DNA of 64,000 bases from Hygrophila difformis (taxonomy: Eukaryota; Streptophyta; Magnoliopsida; Lamiales; Acanthaceae): NCBI GenBank assembly GCA_030278955.1, contig JAOANR010000011.1, positions 43,573,417 to 43,637,416 on the forward strand. Direction: 5' to 3'. Position numbers and translations under genes: made by a program. Of the stretch, positions 11,501 to 21,889 are shown piece by piece. Each line of letters starts with the position of its first letter. Position 1 is the first letter of the stretch. The notes beneath the pieces are model-generated. The model ran no database searches, was not told the DNA's origin, and worked only from the letters and a program-made list of their open reading frames with translations.

Positions 11501-12644
11501 GGTATGCATGGTGGACAATTTCATGTTGATTTGAAGGCAGGTACATGTGCATGCAGGAAGTGGCAGCTTAGTGGCTATCCTTGTGTGCATGCAATGAGGG
11601 CTATTAATTTCCAAGGACTGGACGTAGAGAGATTCACCCACAAGTGCTATGAGGTAGCCATATATAGGAAGACATATCAGCATTGTGTTTTTCCAATCAA
11701 TTCAAGGGATGAGTGGCCCAAGACTACACAGCTGCCGGTTGGTGCACCCTCATATACTAAAAGAAGGGCAGGGAGGCCGGTGATTAGAAGACGTCTGGAG
11801 CAGGGTGAAAGGGAAGGGAGTTCCCAAAAAAGAAAAGCAAAACCCTTGATCATTACTGGACCTACCGGACACAAGCAACTTAGGAGGCAAGACAGCCAGC
11901 CTAAATGCAAGAAGTGCCTTAAAGAAGGCCACAATATCAGGACTTGCAAGTATGTTCCCGCCACACTTGCCAATGAACAACAGAATGCCAATGAAGATGA
12001 GGAGATCATTGACCTAACAATTGGTCCATTTCAAAGTGCAACTCAAGACAGCCAACATATGCAGGTGATGAGAAATATTTGAATAGTTTATGAAGTTGTT
12101 TCAATAACTTATGTTATAATGGATCTTATAATTTTTTTTAACTCTTGTCGAACATGTTGAAAAGCATATTTATGAGATCTGGATGGCCATCTCATTGTTT
12201 TTAGTTCATATGTATTTTTTTTAATTTACATTTTGTTGTCTACAGGGGGAAATCCAAGATGGTGTTAGTGTGAACATTGGTACTGATGCATACCTGCCAA
12301 CATTTCAGGTGGATCTAATGTCTTTCACTAATCACACATTCTCATTTTCTTTCTTGCTTTCTAGTATTTCTTAATTTAAGACATTGGTACTCATACTCTA
12401 CTGCATACAGGTTGTAGGTGGTGGACAACAGCACACGCCAATGCTTGGTGTCCAATCCTTCATTGAAGACATGCTTGGTAGCACTCCCGATTTAGCAACC
12501 GCTGGACCTATGCAGCCGCCTAATCATGTAGCAGCAGCTTCCTCCAGAAATGCACCAATCATCAACATTGGTGGGAAACATTTCATGACTATTGGGAACA
12601 TCATCGCCACTGAGAAAGGAAAAGGGAAGGACCAGGGAGTCTAG
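8585..12644 (+). CDS. MULE transposase (MudrA-like), 975 aa, six exons
   Basis: Cuts and joins the element at its TIRs, acting in the nucleus. Exons read from GT-AG signals with matching phase: 8585-8648, 9136-10614, 10701-10746, 11023-12064, 12246-12308, 12411-12644. Domains in order: an N-terminal PB1-like segment (about residues 25-125), an acidic linker rich in S/D/E (about 135-240), the MuDR zinc-binding DNA-binding domain (C..C..H.C, about 287-321), the MULE DDE catalytic core (D447 in FDGCWLKG, D511 in SDKQKG, E612 in NNACETFNG), a SWIM zinc finger (C705-x-C707, C717-x-H719) and a CX2CX4HX4C zinc knuckle (C825 to C838). All key residues are present and all exon joins keep frame. The first exon is short (21 codons); its ATG at 8585 is chosen because exon 1 ends in a perfect GTAAGT donor. 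Exons 5-6 are inferred from splice signals only. Confidence 0.92.
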
Positions 12645-14042
12645 TGTGATGCTCGACGCATTCTGATTTGATCCAAGGTTGAAGTAAATATTTTGTAATC
12701 TGCCCATGTATGGCATTTTGTACATCAAATCCAAGGTTGAACCTGTGGTGTAAATGTCTAACTCTCACAGTAGTGTTCTCAATATGAATAGGGACACTAA
12801 CTGTAGGCTTTATTGGATATGTTTGTGTCCATTTGGCATCATTTTGGGACACTAACATATGCAATCTTTTGTATATGCCACCTCTGACTACAATGGCTCA
12901 TCTATAATATGTGCAATGTGCACACTTTTTTATTACGGGTTCTATGTTTGATGTTTGATGATTGAGCTTTTATTTGATGGTTACAGGTTTCTATCTTTGA
13001 TGTTTGATGATCTATCTTTATTTTGATGATCTATCGAGCTTTTCTTGTGCTAATTTTGCCTTTGCTTATTATTCTGTTGTTTTTTTAACTTCAAGAACAG
13101 CTTTATATACAGACTCCTTACCTGATAAAGATTGGTTGAGGCCATATGATTATTTAGTTTAATAACATCAGTTTCTCTTACCTCTTTTGTGATGCCAATT
13201 TTGTACAGTGTCTCTGTATAATTGGATTTAGAGATGGAGCTGCATCTTGTGATTTGTTTAGACTTAAAAAGTTATCATCTTTCTAGTCTGAATGCAGAAT
13301 TTAGGGGTGGATTTGTTTAATAAGTTCAGACTTAAAAAGTTCAGACTTAAAAAGTTATCTTGTGATTTATTCAGACTTAAAAAGTTTAGTTTAATAAAAT
13401 CAGTAATGACCGTGATGCCAAGAACAGAAAATTGTTTCTAAATGAATCCATTTTGTTCATTGCAAATCAGTAAGCATCGTTCTGTCTTTCTGCTGCCAAG
13501 AATAGAAAATTGTTTCTAAATGCCACCGTGATTGTTTGCAATTGCATTGTGTGAAAAATGCTTTACAAAGTAATGAACAATTTGAGGATATTTGTGCCTT
13601 TGAATTTAGGTTTTACAATTGAATTTGAATTGCAGCAGATCAAACTTAGATTACACCAAAATACTTCATTGGAGCCAAATACCACTACATAACATCCACG
13701 GTTCACTGCCAAAACAACTACTCGTACATAACATCCATATTTCATTGCCAAAATACCACTACATAACATCCACATTTCATTGCCAAAACACAACTACATA
13801 ACACCATACATTCGCCCTTCACTCCATTTCATCCCAAAATATAATCCATACTCAACACTTACAAAACAACAACTAGTTGATTGCTACATTCAACTTCCCA
13901 GGCCTTCACTCCATTTCATCCCAAAATACTATCCATACCCAACATTTACAAAACAACTAGTAGTTAATTGCTACATCCAACTTCCCAACCACTAATTTCA
14001 TGCTTACAGTAGGCCATTCTAACACCCAAGTCATGGAAAGAA
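12645..14042. repeat. MULE central region with small tandem arrays
   Basis: This 1.4-kb stretch lies between the two convergent genes. It contains several copies of CAGACTTAAAAAGTT (about 13258-13392), about four 30-35 bp units containing ACATAACATCCA and TTCATTGCCAAAA (about 13676-13806), and two roughly 85-bp units beginning CTTCACTCCATTTCATCCC (about 13817-13985). It probably supplies the 3' ends of both transcripts; no further coding sequence is recognised. Confidence 0.75.
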
Positions 14043-14480
14043 TCACTTCCATATGACCATAACAACCACAGCAATAACCAACATAAAGCAAGTAATCTTC
14101 CACCCAAAACCATCGTTTCTTACCACTGCAACTTGCTGCCCATTCACTTCCTCCAGCTCCGGTAACATTTCTTCAACTCCGGACCCTGCCCCATTGCCAA
14201 ATCCAATTTCTTCACTTGGATGTCGAACGATTTCACCACTTGGCTCCCATGTCGCACTAATCGGACTTACCCATGCCAAGAAACCACGACACCCGTACTT
14301 CCCACAACAATAATATTGTCTCCCTGCGTTCCCGTTCCTCATTGATTCGACCACGCGAATCTGCGCCATTTCACCACATCGACAATACGGATTTCTTGCG
14401 TAGCGGAGGTCGAGTACTTCCCTCGCCAGTGCTTGTCCCTTTCTGGATGTGGAATAGGTCGAGTCTTCACTTGAGTTCAT
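14043..14480 (-). CDS. GRF-type zinc-finger protein with C-terminal membrane segment (MULE second gene)
   Basis: Single exon, 145 aa, from ATG at 14480 (an in-frame TAG lies just upstream) to a stop at 14043. Residues about 30-72 form a GRF zinc finger: YCRCG at 32-36, then a basic stretch, YYCCGKYGC at 56-64 and FLAW at 67-70; likely ligands are C33, C35, C58 or C59 and C64. The last 17-20 residues are strongly hydrophobic (CFMLVIAVVVMVIW), predicting a tail-anchored membrane protein. GRF fingers bind single-stranded nucleic acid in the DNA repair proteins where they were defined. The gene occupies the mudrB position of the MULE and converges on the transposase gene. A helper role in transposition is inference; it may equally be a captured host gene. 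Confidence 0.8.
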   Translation of the reverse strand: MNSSEDSTYSTSRKGQALAREVLDLRYARNPYCRCGEMAQIRVVESMRNGNAGRQYYCCGKYGCRGFLAWVSPISATWEPSGEIVRHPSEEIGFGNGAGSGVEEMLPELEEVNGQQVAVVRNDGFGWKITCFMLVIAVVVMVIWK

Positions 14481-14625
14481 CGTCTACCTCTCCAATTTGC
14501 CTTCGACAGTGATTTTTGGTGGGTGAGGGCACAACTTTGCCTAGTTTTAAGAAGAATGAAAAGAATGGCCTGTGGGTGCCCTTTAAAGCCCTAACACCGT
14601 GTCCTTTGACCCTTCAAGCAAACAG

Positions 14626-14802
14626 CTACGTGGCAATTAAATCTCTTAATCGAAGCCCCGTCAGCCTTGTTTTCCTAATTACACTAATTTGAACCATTGT
14701 GGCCCAGATTAGTATTCCAACAGGGCCATAAGGGGCCAAAAATTCTGCAAGGACCATCAGGGAAAAAATGAATACATAAGGGACTAAAAAGGCAATTATT
14801 CC
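14626..14802 (-). repeat. MULE right TIR (177 bp)
   Basis: Inverted copy of 8212-8388. It probably supplies the promoter of the convergent zinc-finger gene, whose ATG is 146 bp away at 14480. Confidence 0.95.
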
Positions 14803-14812
14803 CATCAAAGAA

Positions 14813-16075
14813 TATTCTATTTCATTTTGAAATGAGGGAGACTTTGAGAGACCAAGCCACACCACTCACTAATTTAGGAGTGTATTTCAAGGTGTGTATT
14901 TCACTTTTAGTTTCAGATGATTTTGTTTTCGTGTGAACAAAAAAAATACAAGATTCATGATCTCTAATGCATATGATATTGGCATATAAACACCATTGTT
15001 TGCCCAAGTTAGCAAATCAACCTCATCTTACCTATTAGTTAATCCACAATCCAAATGAATAGAAATATATGGACTTTATCCTGCACCAACACAATAAGTA
15101 AAGGACATGAATAGATATATCGAACAGATAATTACATCCATATACACAGACAGTCAAAGCTCGCTCAATTAATACTTCATAAGAACAAGACACTTGACTT
15201 TGCCACACCATGATGGTAGGTAGCATAGCAGCATTTGCTACATGCTCATATGAAGTCCATTCTGTTGAACTAAAGTAGAACAAAATGGGAATGCAATGTA
15301 ATATTTCCATATCCAAAAAGTGCTTGAAGGAGCATATTACGAGAACTAAACTCATGGCTTGACAATAAAAGACAAAGAATGCCAAGAAAAGTAATGAGAT
15401 AAACAAAAGGAATTTAGTGTCTTCACCAAGCTAAATAATAAAATTACCTTTATACAAGTTATTAATTCATTTGCAGTTGGCGTGGACAAATGCTACAAGC
15501 ACTTTTGGATATGGAATATATATATATATATATATATATATACTGTATTCGTTGAACTCTTAATAGGAACAAGTATTTGTTGATGCATTGCACTTTATGG
15601 TGTTCAAACATGTCTCTTCCCGGTAGACACCTGATAACAAATTGAAATGGAGGTAGACGTATTGACCAAGGGTGAGGCAGAATGGCATATAGTATAAGAA
15701 TAAGAGACTTACTATAGGAGGACAACACCACCTATCAAATAGTACCACGGCACCAATAGGCAATAGCAGTTTAACTTTCGAAGGAGTTTCAGCTGCCACT
15801 ATAATTATTTGATGGATGATCAATTTGAAACATATTTACTGGGATTAGAACTTAACTCAAGTGATAAATGTCGCTAAACTTCTTAAACTTCTTAACTTCT
15901 TCCAAAGAAGGGTTCTATTCCTCCCTTTTTATTCCCTTATTTCCCCCAGGCTCCAAATTGGAAGGCATTTCAATCACACATTCCACATTATTGCAAGTTG
16001 CAACACACTTTGAAGTTACATAAAAATTAAATTCCACAATTGATTAGAACGAATGCCCATAACCATATCAATTGG
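14813..16075. other. Unassigned intergenic DNA with a TA microsatellite
   Basis: A (TA)n run is at about 15518-15542. Frames on the minus strand (15035-15406, 15462-15823) encode hydrophobic, low-complexity peptides with no family resemblance. I see no gene here. Confidence 0.5.
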
Positions 16076-16136
16076 GTTGGGGTCATATGTGTGGATTGGG
16101 CTCGATATGTGTGGACAACTTAATCGCCCAAGCCAA

Positions 16137-16560
16137 TGAAAGTCCAATCTAATTTGATTCATTGAAAGCCCATCCCCAAGCATTTAGTTCAGCCCAATAC
16201 AATGAAAGTCCAATCCAATTAGATCCAATCAAAGCCTGTTAAGATATTAGTTCAATGTAAGCCCAGACCAAATCATTTGAGCCTAATCCAATAAAAGTCC
16301 ATTCCAATGTGATGGAATGAAAGTCCATCCCAGAGCATTTTAGTCCAGCCCAATACAGTTAAAGTCCAATCCAGTATGATCCAATAAAAGCCCATCCCAA
16401 ATCATTTAACCCAGTCCGATACAAAATGAAGGTCCAATCCAGTTTGATCCAATGAAATCCAGCCGAAGCATTTAGTCCAAGCCCAAATCGTTTGATCCAA
16501 TTTGAAGCCCAATACAATTTGATCTATCCAACTTAATTCAATCAAATCCAACATAATCAG
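16137..16560. repeat. Degenerate minisatellite, about 65-bp units
   Basis: About five to six diverged tandem units, each containing variants of AATGAAAGTCCAATCCA, ATTTGATCCAATGAAAGCCC and ATCATTTAGTCCAGCCC. Unit borders are fuzzy and spacing ranges from about 60 to 90 bp. No protein-coding periodicity is apparent. It lies about 430 bp beyond the stop codon of the HHO-type gene. Confidence 0.7.
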
Positions 16561-16994
16561 GCCTAATCGTATAACCCAACCTCTTCTAAATTTTATATAC
16601 AGACAAGGGCCCTTAATTATATGTAGTAGTATAATTGAAGTCTAAAGCTCTACATGACTACATATAAAAAAGAACAATAATTAATAATAATCCATTGAAT
16701 ATTTTCTTCAAAAAAAAAAAAAAGTTATTCTGTCAAGGGTGAAAGTGAACTTATTAAAACATTTATTCTGTTTCTGTACTTATTCGAAAAACATGAGCCG
16801 AGCAAAACCGAGACTGAGATAGCCTCAAGATGTAGCAAAACAAAAATGTCTGTAATATATAATAGCTGTATCATTGTATATATATTATTTGAAATTCTAT
16901 TTATATCCATATCATCTTTCATTATTCTGCAAAATCGTTCTCCCTTGATTGATATAATGGCAGTTTTTTTTTTTTTTTTAAAGTCACCATTTTC
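16561..16994. other. 3' flank of the HHO/NIGT1-type gene
   Basis: AT-rich DNA that should include the 3'UTR of the minus-strand transcription factor gene. Contains an A run (about 16712-16724) and a T run (about 16966-16979). No other feature seen. Confidence 0.5.
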
Positions 16995-19900
16995 TTAGTC
17001 GTCATCCTCGCCGGTGCTGTCACCACCGACGGCGGAGCCACCACCCTTGCCCATGCTCAAATGGTCTTGTGGTGAGCCAGAATGGCTCATCGTTCTCTTC
17101 GGTGTATCTTGATTTTCATCTTGTGTCACCCACGAATAACCACTTGTTGAAGCTAATGAACTTGGAAGCTTTCTGATGTGGAGCCTGTATTTCTGAAAAT
17201 TGGCAATATTTTTATATTATGATGTGAGCAAAAGGGAGATTGTATAAAATAGAAAGAATATCATATATCATGATGTGATTCTTGGCATGGAAAAAAATCA
17301 CATTTAATTCCATAAGTTTTTTTAATTTTCAAAACCATCCCACAAATATCGAATTAGACGAATCCGTCTCATATCTACCCTAATCATCGCCGAACCCATC
17401 CATGAACCGGTTTTTCGCTAATCATCGCCGAACCCGTCCCATAACTTTCCTAATGGAGGGATGGGTTCGGCGATGATTAGGGTAATTATGGGACGGGTTC
17501 GGTGATGATTAGCGAAAAAACCGGGTTCATGGACGGGTTCGGCTATGATTAATTGATTAGGGTAGATATGGGACATATTCGTGTAATTCGATATTTGTAG
17601 GATTGTTTTGGAAACTTTTTTAAGTTATAGGACCAGTGGCGAAACCAGGAATCTTAATAGGGGGGGGGGGGCCAGTTTTACTTTAAAAAAATCAGAAAAA
17701 AAAAAAACTAACCAAAACCAAATACAAAGTACTTTAAGATATCGTTCAAATAACGTTACACATATAAAAAAAAGGAAAAAAAAAAGAAAAAAAAGCTTAC
17801 TCGGATGGAGATGGATTGTAATTAGAAGTTGCTCATATTCTTGCTTTTTTAGTTATTATTCTATTGTTCAAACTTCAAACTTATATTTTAGAAAATTGTT
17901 AGACTTTGAAATTTGATTTGTAATGATGTGATAGAATGGCAAAAAAATCAATGGATTGGAAGACGATACAAACCCTAGTATAGAGCAAACTTAATTCAAT
18001 ATAAGTGATCCAAAATTATTGGATTATAAATAATTTTGGGCTTCTTAAAATTTAAAAAGACAAATAGAAGTAATTAATTAATGGGATGATCCTTACTTGA
18101 CTATATCTAGCATATACTACTATAAATATATAATGTACACTATATACTATTTTGTAACAAGATTTATGGGGGGGGGGGTTGGGGCCATCCCTATTAATAA
18201 GGTAGTTTCGCCCCTGTATAGGACCATATGGTTTTTTTTTTTTTTTTTTGGGCATGGATGAAAGAATTACATAGAAGATTGAGTTGAGTATTTAGATAGA
18301 AGGTTAGTAGGCTTTTAATTTATTTTCATCGAGATCAATTTATTTGATGTTAAAAGGGATTGATGAGTTCGACTTTTACCTATAGTAATATTATGAAAAG
18401 CTTTGAATTGCACGTTTCGATCGATCTTTTTTTATTTTCTTCTTGTTGCAATTAGAATTAGACGACTTTTTAGACGTTATCACTTATCAGGATAAATTCA
18501 GAATTTTATGCATACATAAAAAAAAAAGAAACTTATAAATAATTATTTTATGGATATATACATAAATAAAAATAAATAAATAAAACTTACAAAATAATTA
18601 TTTATGAAAATAACTGGTAAGTATCAAACTATTTTGAATTCATAAAATAATTAAATATTCATCATTAAGAGATAAAATATTATAAATAATATAAATAATT
18701 TAAATATATGTTTTTAAGAAAATCAATTTTCAAGCAAATCTATATTTTTAATTTAAATAGAAGTAATAAAAACTAAACTGAATAAAACTAAAGTTTTCTG
18801 GGTAAAGATAATAGTTTTAAAAGTCAAATGGCACAAATAGAATTTAAGGGCCCAAATAAAATTTGCAGAAAGGTCCTCAGGACCAAACTGATTGGAAAAA
18901 TGAAAGTTACAAGACCATATTTTGGTAATTAGAAAACTTTTTGGACTAAATTGGCTCTTAGTGATAGTTACGGGACCTTTTTGAACATTATCACATAGTT
19001 GGAATGTTAGTTGAATCACAGTCCATTACCGGGGTTTAAATGGAGCAATCAAATTTTTTAATCCGGACTCATTTTCATCTCTAGAGATGATAATATGTCG
19101 GTTATGGGTCGTCGGTTCCTATAAGAACCAAGACCCAAACTAAGTCCAGGTCTAGCCAGTGGCGTACCTAGACCCAAACTAAGTCCAGGTCTAGCCAGTG
19201 GCGTACCTATATAGGAGGGGCACCGCCCCCGAGTTCGAAATTTGCCTTTTAATTTTTATATAGTTATGTTTATTTTAGCTATAATAGAAATCTTTTTAAT
19301 ATAATTTCGCCCCTCCAAACTCAAACTTTGGCATTAATATTTTATACACTCGACACATTTTAGTTATAGTATAAATCATTCAAATTAAGGGGAAGATAGG
19401 AAAAAGAAGGCAACGTGTTTCTTTGTTAGTGGCTTTTTTAAGATAGACTTATATATTCTTTATCTTAATTAAATAAAATAATAAATGGGTTGGGGACTTA
19501 CTCGGGAATTTACTCTAGTAGTAAGTCCCCCGACTCCCAACCTATAGGTTGGGGGTTCGAATCCCCACCCGGCCCCCTATTCCTCCATTTGTTTCTTTTA
19601 TAATTTGTATGATATAGACTCTCACCACCCATTTGCAGGCTTTTAATGACTCTTCCAAAAATAATAATAATAATAATAAATTAGGCCCATTATCTAGTTG
19701 TAACTAGAATAGTGAGAGCTTGTGTTTTTACTTTTTTTTTAATAATCGATGACGTGAAGACGTCGGCTAAGGGATTTTTTTTTACTTTTTTATGTAAATA
19801 ATAATATTAATTGTACACGACGCAAAAATCGACACTTTTCAGGCCATTATGAACGAGCAACGTAACAAATCTCCTACGGTAGAAAATAGTATTCCAAAAT

Positions 19901-21732
19901 ATATTTGTTGCATGTTACCTGTAAGTGGCTTTTGACCTCATCATTGGTGAGCCCTTCCACTTTCATCAGTGCCCTTATCTGCTTTGGCGTGGCAGCTGCA
20001 ATATTTCCAAATTTTAATTATCTAATTAATTGCTTTCCAGAAATAAATATAATTAGATCACCGATCCAACAAATATAATTACATCAAGCACCGATCCAAC
20101 ATGAAGCACAATTCTGCACAAAATATATTACACGTCTATATATACCATGCATGGAGTTGGGGGAAAAAAGCCAAAACAACCCCACAACTTTCATGTGTTT
20201 CTCAAATAGTCCCATAATTGCGCACTTCACTTAATTCATCCACTATGTTTGCTAATCCTCGCCCGAATGATCCCATTGGAGGTTAATTCTGCGAGGATTA
20301 ACGGGTTAATCATCCCACAACTTTCGTGCTTTTCTCAATTGGTCCATAATTAAGCCCTTCATCCTTGCGACACGTCAGCCTGGGAGATCATTAACCTCTG
20401 ATGGGATCATTTGGGTGAGGATTAGCAAACATATTGGATGGATTAAGTGAAGTGCACAATTATGGGACCATTTGAGAAACACACGAAAGTTGTGGGATTG
20501 TTTTGGTTTTTTTCCCATGGAGTTAGCAAGTGGCAGATTTTTATATTCCGAAGAATAAATAATAAATTATATCCACATTAATAAAACATACTCGTTGAGT
20601 TGCAAATTAAATTCATTGAAATATAAATAAGGCTCTAGGAAATTATATATATTAAATATCATATTTGTATGACTTTATTCTACATGATATGTGTCTCCCC
20701 ATTCATTTCAAATTATGTGTTACTCATATATCCCTTTCAATATTACTAGAAATAAAAGGTTTGTCATGTTTATGTAAAGTTAGTGTTATATTAATTTTGA
20801 ACAAATATTCATGAAGAAAAGAGAGTATTACATATTTATAGTCCACAAAAGTAAAAATTTAAAAGCAAATATTCAACATATTTTTTTATTAAATACTAAT
20901 ATTAGTAGAACTTCCATAAATATTTTTTTGTATAGGAGTATTCATCTTGAATTCATTTATAGATCAAACAATTGAAAGGTTGGATTCTTTTACTTAACAA
21001 AGCATGGTCCATTTACGAATGTTTTACATTCTTTATTCTCATGATAATATCCTTTCATGTAGTATTTAAATACGTACGGTTCTTATTTAATCTATACATT
21101 CGATTCCATTTCCTTTTGTCAATAACTTTTGCCTTATTATTATTAAATTTTTTTTCAAAGTAAAACCCTAAAAAGAAGAATATTGTAACACAAATCAAAC
21201 CCCCCAAAAAAAAAATCAGATTAGAAATTAAACTCACCGTTAGGCCCTCCGAGAATCTGGAGTGCACCCACAAATCTTTTGTGCAGCTCCGGCGACCAGC
21301 ACCGCCGCTGCTTCTTCGGTTGTGCCGCTGCCGCCGCCGCAGCAACTGCCTTCCCCCGGAACCCCCACACCTCATCGTCCTTCATGTTCAAATCCAGGGG
21401 GGGTTCTTCCACCTCCTCCTTTGCCACGGGAATTTGGACACAGGTAAATATTGTCGCAGACGACCGCGAGGGAAATGTCATCATTGACCCTCTCCCCAAA
21501 CCACTGGTTTCTCCCTCTTTGTGATCAAACTTCTGATCAACGAAATATTCAAATGATTAAAACTTAGTTTTTTATCATCACTTTAAAAAATTAAGTTTTT
21601 CTATCCATGGAAAAACCCCTAAAATCCCTTTGCACTAAGTCCTAACGGAGACCTTAAAAAGTATAATAATTTTACAGTGTGACTCACTGGTCCACACAAG
21701 GACTTAAGAAATAAAAAATTAAAATAATAGTA

Positions 21733-21800
<68 letters not shown>

Positions 21801-21853
21801 TTTATACCTTGGTCCGCCGGTCCACTCTAATGGACACCTTGAAAATGAAAATG

Positions 21854-21889
<36 letters not shown>

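Larger units (their letters stand above)
8212..14802 (+). mobile_element. Complete Mutator-like element (MULE), 6.6 kb
   Basis: Terminal inverted repeats of 177 bp each (8212-8388 and 14626-14802) begin GGAATAATTGCC and differ at only four positions by eye. The 10-bp direct repeat CATCAAAGAA flanks the element at 8202-8211 and 14803-14812, in the size range MULEs produce. Inside are a transposase gene reading right and a second gene reading left, each starting 150-200 bp inside a TIR, so the two genes converge as mudrA and mudrB do in maize MuDR. No frameshift or nonsense codon is evident in either coding sequence. High TIR identity and an intact TSD indicate a young, possibly autonomous element. 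Confidence 0.95.

Noticed and set aside
13258..13985. CRISPR-like array in the MULE centre
   Set aside because: Repeats are imperfect and spacers are not unique fixed-length sequences; the DNA is a plant nuclear genome.
14626..14865. Minus-strand frame of 79 codons over the MULE right TIR
   Set aside because: It is simply the TIR read in an open frame; a similar hydrophobic reading occurs at the left TIR.
15462..15823. Coding potential of minus-strand frames around the TA microsatellite
   Set aside because: The peptides include the (TA)n run and low-complexity stretches, and frames overlap without splice signals.
19554..19564. A genuine tRNA gene at the GGTTCGAATCC B-box
   Set aside because: No cloverleaf or 3' end fits; the sequence is part of a dispersed SINE family with a common non-tRNA body.
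21055..21524. Plus-strand Pro/Ala/Ser-rich frames at the HHO third exon
   Set aside because: The minus strand encodes the conserved GARP domain here; the plus-strand frames are its GC-rich complement.
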